NCBI RefSeq assembly: GCF_014268655.2
Contig: NZ_JABWQX020000002.1
Location: 124,001-188,000, forward strand
Reading direction: 5' to 3'
DNA: 64,000 nt
From: Pseudomonas marvdashtae
Lineage (GTDB): Bacteria; Pseudomonadota; Gammaproteobacteria; Pseudomonadales; Pseudomonadaceae
How positions within the stretch are numbered: the stretch's first letter is position 1; every line of letters starts with the position of its first letter. Of the stretch, positions 1 through 8,560 are shown piece after piece. The position numbers were made by a program, and so were the translations under genes. The notes beneath the pieces were generated by a model, which made no database searches, was not told where the DNA came from, and saw only the letters and a list, made by a program, of their open reading frames with translations.

Positions 1-1766
1 TCCGAGACCTCGACACTGAGTTGGAAACGCTCCTGAGCGCCAGCCAACACTTGAGCGAATGGTCAAAAGTGCTCCCCGATGGCTACGTCTATGCGCCATC
101 CTTCGGCAACGAGCACACCTACGAGACCGTCACTTGGCAACCGGCTCCCTTTGTAACCGTCTGTTGGAAGCCAGATGAAGCGTACCGGGATATGGCCTGG
201 GTACGTCGCGACGACAATCTGATCATTCGTCCCGCCCCAAGACCCAGGCATCATCGTGGTTGGCCTGACTCCATAAAGCATATGACCGGGCTGAGGCTGT
301 TGGCGCAAGCAGGGGAAGGCGATGCGTTTGCCATTTATGACGAAACTTACAAGGCCGTGTGCCGCAGGCAGCGAACTGTCGTGGACGGCATAGGACAGTG
401 GTCCAACCGGTGGATGCAGACCGGGAACGTAAAGGAGGTTTTTGTTGCCCACCATGGATACGTGGCCGCGACTTTCGATGACGTGTTCTTTGACCTGACC
501 AGCGAAGGAGCCTTGGTGCTGGGCGGCGTGAACAACCAGTGGTTCAAGAATCAAGAGCAGGCTTGGTGGCCTGCGTTGGAACCATTGGCCCGGCGGCATT
601 CCATTGAACGCTTTGCTCTTATGGGCTTGACCGATTCCAGCGGTAAAACCAGCTTGTACGCCTGGTACATCGACAACCGGCTATTACTGGTGGATTCGAG
701 GCAGGCAACGCAAGTCCGCCTGCTGGACGTAACGCCGGATGGCGAAGCTGCCTGGTTATTCGACGTTGAGAGGGGCGAGGTATTGCGCCAGTCCCTCATC
801 GACCTGAAACAGGCAGGGGCCGCGTTCGGGCAAGGGTCGCGATTGCTACAGGCTGATGTATTGCTCGAGGCGGAGCGTGAGTGGGCGCCCTGGCGGTTTA
901 TCGGGCTGGTGGCCGATGGGCCGGGACTGCGAGGCGTCACCTATGAGGGGCTGGTGGTCAGACTGCGCGATCATGAGCCGGCAATGATCACTGGCGTCAC
1001 CCATGAGTGGGTAGTCGCCCAGGGCGGTCATGAACAGGAGGCACTTGAGCGGCTGGCCAGCTCCCCGTCCCACAGCGCACTGCTGACGGTGGAGGAGCCC
1101 GACAACCTGACGTGGTTCGTCGCCCGGACCGGGCAGGTCATCCGAGTGCCCAAGGCGGCCCTTCCGGCCGCATATGAAGTGCTGGGAACCCAGCGGCGGA
1201 ACAATGTATTACTTCGCGAAAGCAAGAAAGGGACATTGCTGACTTTTCCGCGGGAGGGGCAAGCTGGGCCGCTCAACTATGCCCAGCGCAAAGGCGAAGT
1301 AATGGTCGTCGAGAGCCAGGGAACCCTCCTCGATGATCTCCTGGCAGTGATGCCTGACGATGTCACCACCGTGGTCTTGCGCGTGGGTCAAGGTGCGGTG
1401 ACTTACCGATTATCGAAATCGGCCTGGCGGCGGGTTGGGTCGGTCATTCTCGACTGCCGGCATTCGCTGGGCGACGTGGCGACAACGCCCGGCAAGGTGA
1501 TCTGGGAACTCGAAGAGCCCGACCAATTGCTGTTGAGCCATGTCGATGAGCATTTGGTGATCATTGACCCGAACAGCGGATGCAGTGTGGTCTGTCGTGA
1601 AGTGTTTGCCACTGATGTCAACTTACGTGGCGAGGTCGTGCTCGACTTCGGTGCGAACCGACACTATGCCGTTTCGACGCTCGTAGCGCGGTTAGGCGCT
1701 TTGCCAGACATTCAGAGCGTTACTACGCTGGAGGAACTTTTGGAGTTGTCGCTGGAAACAATATGA
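1..1766 (+). CDS. C-terminal part of a large toxin-like protein (5' end outside window)
   Basis: The reading frame is open to the left edge, entering at base 3 with RDLDTELETLL, so the first in-frame TTG at base 21 is probably internal and at least 587 residues of a longer protein are seen. The sequence is soluble, rich in Trp and Gly, and has repeated beta-strand-like stretches such as SLYAWYIDNRLLLVDS and TWFVARTGQVIRVP, with no membrane segment or signal. From memory it resembles the C-terminal region of the very large TcdA/TcdB pore-forming-domain proteins of fluorescent pseudomonads. That is a family impression only, because the diagnostic N-terminal part is not in the window. It converges with the next gene across a shared terminator. 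Confidence 0.6.
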   Translation, partial: RDLDTELETLLSASQHLSEWSKVLPDGYVYAPSFGNEHTYETVTWQPAPFVTVCWKPDEAYRDMAWVRRDDNLIIRPAPRPRHHRGWPDSIKHMTGLRLLAQAGEGDAFAIYDETYKAVCRRQRTVVDGIGQWSNRWMQTGNVKEVFVAHHGYVAATFDDVFFDLTSEGALVLGGVNNQWFKNQEQAWWPALEPLARRHSIERFALMGLTDSSGKTSLYAWYIDNRLLLVDSRQATQVRLLDVTPDGEAAWLFDVERGEVLRQSLIDLKQAGAAFGQGSRLLQADVLLEAEREWAPWRFIGLVADGPGLRGVTYEGLVVRLRDHEPAMITGVTHEWVVAQGGHEQEALERLASSPSHSALLTVEEPDNLTWFVARTGQVIRVPKAALPAAYEVLGTQRRNNVLLRESKKGTLLTFPREGQAGPLNYAQRKGEVMVVESQGTLLDDLLAVMPDDVTTVVLRVGQGAVTYRLSKSAWRRVGSVILDCRHSLGDVATTPGKVIWELEEPDQLLLSHVDEHLVIIDPNSGCSVVCREVFATDVNLRGEVVLDFGANRHYAVSTLVARLGALPDIQSVTTLEELLELSLETI

Positions 1767-1790
1767 GTTGATCGTCCTGCGCGCCGGAAG

Positions 1791-1824
1791 AAATAAAAGG
1801 GTTGCAGCTGCGACCCTTTTATTT
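1791..1824. terminator. Bidirectional intrinsic terminator
   Basis: The arms 1791-1802 and 1813-1824 form a perfect 12-bp stem (core AAAAGGGT/ACCCTTTT) around TGCAGCTGCG. A T-run lies on one side and an A-run on the other, so it can end both the toxin-like gene on the plus strand and the convergent minus-strand gene that stops six bases further on. Confidence 0.85.
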
Positions 1825-1829
1825 GCGCG

Positions 1830-2570
1830 TCAGATTGGGCGGTTTTTTCGCAAGTCAAAGCGCTTCATGAGTTTTCCACTCGACTTCTGTTTAAGATAAG
1901 CTCTGACTCGATCCATTTCGTTTCGGTCAAGCCTCATGTATGCCTTGTGCTGGATGATCGTTGCGGAGTGTTCTTCCAGACTCCAGAATAAAAAACTGCT
2001 TTTTCTTTTGCTTACCCTCAGCTCAAGCTTGTAAAAGGCGATATGGAGGTTGCCATCCGAGTCGTAGCGCGCCGGGACAATCTGGAATGACTCACCTTGT
2101 CGGCTTTCTGAATCGAACGAGAGCATGGCCGGGTTATTGGATTTCATTGCATCCAACGTATCGATCATCGCATTGGCCTGTCGAAAATCCTTCATGGCGT
2201 CGGCGCTTTCCACCAGGAAGTCCGCTACCGAATTCGCAACGACATGTCGTGTACTGGTAAAGGTTGAGTCCTGATACAGCGACCACCCCATGTATCTCAT
2301 GGTGTAGATATAGTATTCAAACCAGTTTTTCTGATCGCTGTAACGATCATGTTCGATGTCGGCGGATAGAGTTGCAAGGTGGTTGGAGATGGCTATGTCA
2401 TCGTGCTCTTGGGGTAAAAATTCTCCTATGTATGAAAACATATTCAGGCCTGTTACCAGTCCGCTTAAGGGTGGGTTGTCCATAAAGATAGTTCCGTTAT
2501 TAGTTGAGTCTGCATCAATACAGTAACGGTAGCGATCTTCAAGAAAGTTGGGCGATTTATTGGTTTCCAA
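1830..2570 (-). CDS. Hypothetical protein, distant paralogue of the divergent neighbour
   Basis: I do not recognise this 246-residue protein. It is soluble, acidic to neutral, without a signal or membrane segment, and ends in a basic tail (KRFDLRKNRPI). Its middle and C-terminal parts follow the same order of motifs as the gene at 2704-3528: a NW..YYIYTMRYMGW segment, a helical stretch, a strand pair IVPARYDSDGNLHIAFY, and a final amphipathic helix with a basic end. The start is uncertain. The TTG at 2570 has no good ribosome-binding site and the frame stays open upstream; the ATG at 2483 is an alternative and aligns with a Met of the paralogue. The region is AT-rich compared with the rest of the window, suggesting acquisition. 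Confidence 0.7.
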   Translation of the reverse strand: METNKSPNFLEDRYRYCIDADSTNNGTIFMDNPPLSGLVTGLNMFSYIGEFLPQEHDDIAISNHLATLSADIEHDRYSDQKNWFEYYIYTMRYMGWSLYQDSTFTSTRHVVANSVADFLVESADAMKDFRQANAMIDTLDAMKSNNPAMLSFDSESRQGESFQIVPARYDSDGNLHIAFYKLELRVSKRKSSFLFWSLEEHSATIIQHKAYMRLDRNEMDRVRAYLKQKSSGKLMKRFDLRKNRPI

Positions 2571-2703
2571 GTATTTGGGTCGCGCTGTGGGCGTGGGGCT
2601 GCTACATATGCTGTATCTAGTTTTGTTTGTTGTATCGGATTCGACAATTTAGATTGTTGCTTGGCCGCAGGAGCGGTCGTTTAAATTTAACTAAGGAAGT
2701 GTT

Positions 2704-3528
2704 ATGGAACGTTTTGAAAGTGAGCTGAGTACCGAACACAGTGTTGAGTTGATCGCTGCGCGTATCGACAGGCGCAAGGCCGGGGTTTCTGCCAGCCGGC
2801 GTGTGCGCAGGTCGGTCATGCAGTCGGTGCAGGACAATCCAACGAAGGAAATGGACGCGCTGATGCTAGGTGATGCACTGGTAGGCTACGGCAATAACAT
2901 GTCGCTCAATAACATGGCGATCATGGAGAACATCATGACCATGTCGATCATGGAGGCCAACGATCTTGTACCAGGCGGCAAAAACACCCATGCGTGGTAC
3001 ATGGAATTCATCAAATGCTTGCAAGACCTCGGATGTTTCATCTCGGATGATGGTTACTCGCGTTATACCGAGAGCTCCCTGCAGGTGGACATGGACTTGG
3101 TGATCAAGGATATCGTCAAAGGGATCATCGACGGCGTGAAAGCGAGCGTTCCAGCGGCGTCGGTGCTGGGCACGGTGGTCAGCACCACGATCGACGGTTT
3201 GAAACAGGACGAGGGAGCCCTCAATCTGTTCGGCACCCAAGCCCAGTCGGCCGATGGCGCACGGTTGTCTGTCATCCCTTGCGAGCAATTGTCCAACGGT
3301 ATCCTGATCGCCTCCTCCAGTTCGATCAGACAGACCGGCACTTCAAGTAACGGAGGTGTTCTTTTCGTGAACTGGCGTGCTTCGGCGCGGGAGATTTTCC
3401 GTGGCAAGTCGTACGTGACCTTTAATCCTGCGAGTTACGAGCACTTCAGGCAGCTGATTGAAGAATATCTGGGCGAGCATCGCCGGGAGGTTCTGAGCAA
3501 CCGCTTCAGCCGTCGCAAACGGGCCTGA
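2704..3528 (+). CDS. Hypothetical protein, distant paralogue of the preceding divergent gene
   Basis: This 274-residue protein begins at an ATG preceded by a good ribosome-binding site (AAGGAAG, 4 bases away). The N-terminal 45 residues are basic and helical. A Met/Asn-rich segment follows (MSLNNMAIMENIMTM), then a HAWYMEFIKCLQDLG motif, a long helix with a small-residue patch (KASVPAASVLGTVVS), the strand pair VIPCEQLSNGILIASSS and a basic C-terminus (RFSRRKRA). It has no signal peptide or clear membrane span. It is divergent from its likely paralogue across a 133-base AT-rich gap and sits beside a toxin-like gene, so an accessory, immunity or effector role is possible but unproven. Confidence 0.75.
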   Translation: MERFESELSTEHSVELIAARIDRRKAGVSASRRVRRSVMQSVQDNPTKEMDALMLGDALVGYGNNMSLNNMAIMENIMTMSIMEANDLVPGGKNTHAWYMEFIKCLQDLGCFISDDGYSRYTESSLQVDMDLVIKDIVKGIIDGVKASVPAASVLGTVVSTTIDGLKQDEGALNLFGTQAQSADGARLSVIPCEQLSNGILIASSSSIRQTGTSSNGGVLFVNWRASAREIFRGKSYVTFNPASYEHFRQLIEEYLGEHRREVLSNRFSRRKRA

Positions 3529-3544
3529 ATCACCACGGCCGAGC

Positions 3545-4141
3545 TTATGGCACCAGATAGCCTCTCACTCCCGTAAAGATGATCTGCGCCGCCAGGGCGC
3601 AGACAAACAGCCCCATCAACCGGCTGACAATCTGCAAGCCCTGGTCGCCCAGAATCCGCTCGATGCGGCTGGACAGATAAAGCACCACGCCCACGGTGAA
3701 ACTCGCCAAGGCGATACTGATGATGGCCATGAGTTTGTCGTCCCAGTGCGGCTGGCTCACGCCCATCACCAGCAGGGCACCGATGGTGCCAGGGCCGACG
3801 GTCAAGGGGATGGTCAGCGGGACGATGGTCACGTCCTGCTGGACATTGTCGGTCTGAACCGCCGACTTGCCCTGGGCCATGCCCAGCGCCGAAATAAACA
3901 ACACGCTGCCGGCGCCAATGCGGAACGCGTCCACGGTGATGCCGAACACGCTGAAAATCACCCTGCCAAACAAGTACAGCAATACGCTCGAGACCAGCGT
4001 CGCGGTCGCGACCTTCCAGGCCAGGCGACGCTGTTCCTTGCGCGAGTAGCCTCGAGTCAAGCCGATAAAACACGACAGTACGAAGAAGGGGCTGTAGAGC
4101 ACCAACATTTTCAGGTAAACGCTGAACAGCACATGGAGCAT
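3545..4141 (-). CDS. MarC-family inner-membrane protein
   Basis: A 198-residue polytopic membrane protein of the MarC/NAAT family. About six hydrophobic segments are visible, with the family-typical PFFVLSCFIGLTRG near the N-terminus and the central signature IVPLTIPLTVGPGTIGALLVMG. MarC proteins have been called putative small-molecule exporters, but no transport substrate is established. The ATG at 4141 is chosen over a TTG two codons upstream. The gene follows retS on the same strand after 62 bases, an order also remembered from P. aeruginosa (after PA4856). Confidence 0.88.
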   Translation of the reverse strand: MLHVLFSVYLKMLVLYSPFFVLSCFIGLTRGYSRKEQRRLAWKVATATLVSSVLLYLFGRVIFSVFGITVDAFRIGAGSVLFISALGMAQGKSAVQTDNVQQDVTIVPLTIPLTVGPGTIGALLVMGVSQPHWDDKLMAIISIALASFTVGVVLYLSSRIERILGDQGLQIVSRLMGLFVCALAAQIIFTGVRGYLVP

Positions 4142-4203
4142 GGTCAAGGCTCAGTACGAAGGAAGACGACGGGAGTCTATCAGGCGCTTCGGCGTCTGTC
4201 GGC

Positions 4204-6978
4204 TCAGGACGTTTGCGCCGTGTGGTTCTGCTGGTCGCGCTGGGCCACCCAGTGTTCGATCAGTTCGCGCAGCTGCGACAGCTCCACCGGCTTGGCCATG
4301 TGTCCGTCCATTCCGGCTTGGCGGGCGCGCTCCTTGTGTTCGGCCAGGATGTGAGCGGTGAGCGCTACCACGGGGGTACGTGTCCGTTGGTTTCCCATTT
4401 CCCAGGCCCGCAGTTGCTGGGTGGCGGAAAAACCGTCGAGGATCGGCATCTCGCAATCCATCAGGACCAGGTCGTAGCGGTGCTCCTTCATGGCCTTGAG
4501 CGCTTCTTCGCCATTGCTGGCAGTGTCGGGTTGCAGGTTGAGCTTGCCGAGCATGCCGCGGATGACTTTGGTGGAAATACTGTTGTCTTCGGCCACCAGG
4601 ATGCGGAAGTCGCTGGGTACCTTTACCGTAACGGGAGGGCCGGCGTTGACCGGGATGTTCGGCGCCTGGCCTTTGTTGCGCTGGTTCAGTTCGTCCGCCA
4701 GGGTGGTCTTGAGTGTATAGCCGGCCACCGGTTTGGCAAGGATGCGCTTGACCCCGCTGTTGCGCGCCACAACCTTGCTCGGGGCGTTGCTGATGCCGGT
4801 CAGCATGATCAGCAGGATGTCGTGGTTCAGGCTCGGGTCTTCCTTGATCTTGGCAGCCAGTTGCATGCCAGTCATGCCAGGCATGTTCTGGTCCAGCAAC
4901 ACCACGTCGAAATAATCTCGCAGGTGAGCCTTGGTACGCAGCAGCGCCAGGGCTTCCTTTCCCGAGGGAACCGCGCTGACATTCAGGCCCCAGGCGCTGC
5001 ATTGCTGGACCAGCACCTTGCGGCAGGTATCGTTGTCATCGACGACCAACACACGTGCCCCTTGCAGCGGGCCGTCGAGGTCGGAGGTCGGGTGCTCAAG
5101 GCGATCCGGGTCCAGCGGCAAGGTCAGCCATAAGGTACTGCCCTGGTTGCTGCCGCTCTTGATGCCGAATTCGCCATGCATCAGCATGATCAACTGGCGC
5201 GCGATGACCAGGCCCAGGTTGCCACCCAGCCGCGTGGCCGAGAGGACATTCTTGCTGTGCAGTTCGGCGTGCATCAGCATGTCGCGCTCTTCGGCGTCCA
5301 TGGGCGATCCGCTGTCCTGCACTGCGATGCGCAGGCGTGGCTTATCGCTGCGCTCGTCGAGGGCGACGACGATCAATACCTCGCCTTCATCGGTTTTCTT
5401 CAAGGCATTTTCCAGCAGGCTCAGCAGCGCCTGGCGCAGCCGTGTCGGATCGCCGCTGATCACCCGCGGTACCTGGGGCTGGATGAAACTGATCAGCTCG
5501 ACATTTTGCTGTTCGGCTTTGGCGCGGAAGATACTCAGGCAGTCCTCGATCAGTGCGTTGAGGTCAAACTGCACATCGTCCAATTCGATCTGACCCGACT
5601 CGAGACGGGAAATGTCGAGGATTTCGTTGATCAGGGTGAGCAGTTCATTGCCGGCGCTATGGATTGTCTGTACGTAATCGCGCTGCTTGACCGATAGCGG
5701 CGTGCCTAGCAGCAGTTCCGTCATGCCCAGCACGCCGTTCATCGGAGTGCGGATCTCATGGCTGATCTTGGCCAGGAATTCAGCCTTGGCGTTGATCTCG
5801 GCGTTACTTGCCGCCAGGTCGCGGCTGATACTGAAGCGACTTTCGTTTATCGATCGCTGTCGCTCGCCTAACGCGACGCTCATCAGCAGGCCGCTGATGC
5901 AGATGATTACCAGCAGCGTGACGATCAGTCCCTGGGGGGCGACTTCCGTCAATCCTTGCAGCGCCGGGAGAATGATCAGCGTACCCAGGTTGAACACCAC
6001 CATGGCGGCGACAAACAGCCGTGCCGGGCGATAGCCCTTCTGCCAATGCCAGGCGCTGACGAACAGCATGCTCAGACCGGCCAAGGCCACCAGTGCGTAG
6101 GTCATGATATTGAGCGGCAGCGTGTTGACGAACAGCAGCAACAGGCTGCACAGCATGATGAAGACAATTTCGCCCAGCAACAGCCGGTTCAGCGGATGCG
6201 ATCCCAGCGGCGCGAAGTAGCGATAGGCGAACATCAAGCCACAGGGTGCTGTCAGCAGCAGGGCCAAGTAAGCACCTGGCGTCTGGATCGCCGGCCAGTT
6301 TGGCAGCCAGGCGCCGGCCAGGTTCAGCAGCAGGACCAGGCTGAGCATCAGCAGTCCTTCACAGGCCGCCAACCACAGGCAACTACGTGACCGGGTGTAG
6401 GCGTAGCGGGTGAGGTTGTGCAGGATCAGCATGGCGATGCAGCCGAATAGCAGCCCATAGATCAACGTCTGATTCTGGTCGGCTGCCGCCATGACGGCCG
6501 GTTGCAGGGTGACGTAGGGGCGCAGTTCGTAACGGGATGCCAGCCTCAGGTAGACGTCGAGGGTTTTATCGCTGCGAGGCAGTGCCAGTATGAAATCGCT
6601 GCTGGGCACGGGTTGTTCGAAGCTTGGCAGCGCATTGCCGTTGATCTGTTGATCAACCAGGGCATCGCCGTCCAGTACGTAGAGATTCAGGCGCAACAGG
6701 TCAGGCGCGAAAATGCGCAGTATCTGCTCATGCTTGTCGGGGGCCAGTCGGAAGCGCAGCCACAGGGCTCCACCCGGCTCGGCTGCCTTGAGGTGGTCCA
6801 GGTCAATGGGGCTGAATTGATTGGTATAGCGGGCTGAGCGGATGTCGCTCAGTTTCAGATCGCCCTGTTCGTCGAGCAATATCGCCCAGCCACTGCCGGG
6901 CGCGGCCAGGGCCGGGAGCACGCAGAGCAGCGTCAGCAGGGTAACGGTCAAGCCTATGGCAATCCTGAGCCAGCGCAC
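4204..6978 (-). CDS. retS: Hybrid sensor kinase RetS
   Basis: An inner-membrane hybrid histidine kinase that in P. aeruginosa binds GacS and blocks Gac/Rsm signalling, favouring motility and acute virulence over biofilm. The GTG start at 6978 has a strong ribosome-binding site (GAAGGGA, 7 bases away) and gives 924 residues. Order: signal/anchor helix 5-25, a periplasmic 7TMR-DISMED2 domain about 40-160, seven membrane segments about 170-370, HisKA with H407 in KISHEIRTPMNG, HATPase, then two receiver domains with D696 (VVLLDQNMPG) and D841 (LVLMDCEMPI). These three sites are offset by exactly 17 from the remembered P. aeruginosa H424, D713 and D858. The G1 box reads DSGSPM instead of DxGxG, consistent with an atypical kinase. 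Its place beside purD matches PA4855-PA4856. Confidence 0.95.
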   Translation of the reverse strand: MRWLRIAIGLTVTLLTLLCVLPALAAPGSGWAILLDEQGDLKLSDIRSARYTNQFSPIDLDHLKAAEPGGALWLRFRLAPDKHEQILRIFAPDLLRLNLYVLDGDALVDQQINGNALPSFEQPVPSSDFILALPRSDKTLDVYLRLASRYELRPYVTLQPAVMAAADQNQTLIYGLLFGCIAMLILHNLTRYAYTRSRSCLWLAACEGLLMLSLVLLLNLAGAWLPNWPAIQTPGAYLALLLTAPCGLMFAYRYFAPLGSHPLNRLLLGEIVFIMLCSLLLLFVNTLPLNIMTYALVALAGLSMLFVSAWHWQKGYRPARLFVAAMVVFNLGTLIILPALQGLTEVAPQGLIVTLLVIICISGLLMSVALGERQRSINESRFSISRDLAASNAEINAKAEFLAKISHEIRTPMNGVLGMTELLLGTPLSVKQRDYVQTIHSAGNELLTLINEILDISRLESGQIELDDVQFDLNALIEDCLSIFRAKAEQQNVELISFIQPQVPRVISGDPTRLRQALLSLLENALKKTDEGEVLIVVALDERSDKPRLRIAVQDSGSPMDAEERDMLMHAELHSKNVLSATRLGGNLGLVIARQLIMLMHGEFGIKSGSNQGSTLWLTLPLDPDRLEHPTSDLDGPLQGARVLVVDDNDTCRKVLVQQCSAWGLNVSAVPSGKEALALLRTKAHLRDYFDVVLLDQNMPGMTGMQLAAKIKEDPSLNHDILLIMLTGISNAPSKVVARNSGVKRILAKPVAGYTLKTTLADELNQRNKGQAPNIPVNAGPPVTVKVPSDFRILVAEDNSISTKVIRGMLGKLNLQPDTASNGEEALKAMKEHRYDLVLMDCEMPILDGFSATQQLRAWEMGNQRTRTPVVALTAHILAEHKERARQAGMDGHMAKPVELSQLRELIEHWVAQRDQQNHTAQTS

Positions 6979-7076
6979 GGCGAAATCCCTTCGTAGTTGA
7001 TGCCAGATGATAACTATGCGCGGCGCCCGGTCAGCCAGGCAAGGGGCATGAGCCCTTGCCTGGCTGAATGGCCGGG

Positions 7077-8372
7077 TTATTCCAGGTTTTCGCCACGCTC
7101 GCGGGCAATGGCACGGTAGCCAATGTCCTTGCGGTAGAAACAGCCTTCCCAATCAATTTGCGCGGCAAGCTTGTAGGCTTGCTGCTGTGCGGCGTCGACA
7201 CTGGCACCCATTGCCGTGGCGCACAATACGCGACCACCGGCGGTAACCACTTGGTCGTCCTTCAATGCCGTGCCAGCGTGGAACACCTTGCCTTCCAACT
7301 GGGCCGCGCCTTCCAGGCCGTTGATAACGCTGCCCTTGGCGTAGTCGCCGGGGTAGCCACCGGCTGCCAGTACAACGCCAACACTCGGACGCGGATCCCA
7401 CTGGGCTTCTACTTTGTCCAGCGCCTGGGCCAAGGCGGCTTCCACCAGCAACACCAGGCTCGATTGCAGGCGCAGCATGACCGGCTGGGTCTCAGGATCG
7501 CCGAAACGGCAGTTGAATTCGATGACTTTTGGGTTACCAGCCTTGTCGATCATCAGGCCTGCATAGAGGAAACCGGTATAGACATTGGCTTCCTCGGCCA
7601 TGCCGCGCACGGTTGGCCAGATCACCAGGTCCATTACGCGCTGATGTACGTCGGCGGTGACCACCGGAGCGGGAGAGTAGGCGCCCATGCCGCCGGTGTT
7701 CGGACCGCTGTCGCCGTCGCCGACACGTTTATGGTCCTGGCTGGTGGCCATTGGCAAGACATTCTTGCCGTCGACCATGACAATGAAACTGGCCTCCTCG
7801 CCGTCGAGGAACTCTTCGATCACGACGCGTGAACCGGCGTCACCGAAGGCATTGCCGGCGAGCATGTCGCGCACCGCGTCTTCGGCCTCGGCCAGGGTCA
7901 TGGCAACGATCACGCCTTTGCCTGCGGCCAGGCCATCGGCCTTGATCACGATCGGTGCGCCTTTTTCACGCAGGTACGCCAGCGCTGGTTCGATTTCGGT
8001 GAAGTTCTGGTAGTCGGCGGTCGGGATCTTGTGGCGTGCCAGGAAGTCCTTGGTGAAGGCCTTGGAACCTTCCAGCTGCGCGGCGCCGGCAGTTGGGCCG
8101 AAGCAGTCCAGGCCGCGGGAGCGGAACAGATCGACTACGCCGGCGACCAGCGGTACTTCCGGGCCGACGATGGTCAGCGAAACGTTCTTCTCGGCGAAGT
8201 CGGCCAGTTGTTCCAGGGCCAGTACGTCGATGGCAACGTTTTCGCACTTGGCTTCGATGGCGGTGCCGGCATTGCCTGGCGCCACGAAAACCTTCTGCAC
8301 GCGGGGATCCTGTGCCACTTTCCAGGCCAGGGCGTGTTCACGGCCACCGCTGCCAATGATCAAAACATTCAT
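7077..8372 (-). CDS. purD: Phosphoribosylamine--glycine ligase (GAR synthetase)
   Basis: Catalyses the ATP-dependent joining of glycine to phosphoribosylamine, the second step of de novo purine synthesis. The ATG at 8372 gives 431 residues and is preceded by GAGG 8 bases away; it opens with the N-terminal nucleotide-fold motif MNVLIIGSGGREHALAWK. The ATP-grasp part shows VIKADGLAAGKGVIV and the family signature FNCRFGDPETQ. It lies downstream of purH, separated by 188 bases with a long hairpin, and upstream of retS, whose start is 98 bases further on. Confidence 0.97.
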   Translation of the reverse strand: MNVLIIGSGGREHALAWKVAQDPRVQKVFVAPGNAGTAIEAKCENVAIDVLALEQLADFAEKNVSLTIVGPEVPLVAGVVDLFRSRGLDCFGPTAGAAQLEGSKAFTKDFLARHKIPTADYQNFTEIEPALAYLREKGAPIVIKADGLAAGKGVIVAMTLAEAEDAVRDMLAGNAFGDAGSRVVIEEFLDGEEASFIVMVDGKNVLPMATSQDHKRVGDGDSGPNTGGMGAYSPAPVVTADVHQRVMDLVIWPTVRGMAEEANVYTGFLYAGLMIDKAGNPKVIEFNCRFGDPETQPVMLRLQSSLVLLVEAALAQALDKVEAQWDPRPSVGVVLAAGGYPGDYAKGSVINGLEGAAQLEGKVFHAGTALKDDQVVTAGGRVLCATAMGASVDAAQQQAYKLAAQIDWEGCFYRKDIGYRAIARERGENLE

Positions 8373-8461
8373 TTCAAAAACCTCGGATGACGCTGATTCT
8401 GTTCGGAACCTAGGGCGCTTTGCGCCGTAGGAGGTCGCAATGAAGTCGGTAGATGCAAGGC

Positions 8462-8521
8462 GGAGTCGACCTCGATGAGCGGAGTTGCCTTTTGGCAATG
8501 AGCATCATCGAGGTCGGCTCC
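8462..8521 (-). repeat. Long imperfect inverted repeat between purH and purD
   Basis: The arms 8462-8489 and 8494-8521 pair over about 28 positions around a TTTT loop, including a contiguous CGACCTCGATGA block matched by TCATCGAGGTCG. A second small hairpin (GGCGC-TTT-GCGCC, 8414-8426) lies in the same gap. There is no T-run, so simple termination is unlikely; it may stabilise or process the purH-purD message, or be a dispersed repeat. Confidence 0.7.
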
Positions 8522-8560
8522 AACGCAGCAGATGCCGGCTTCAGTGCGGCCGTTGTCTTG

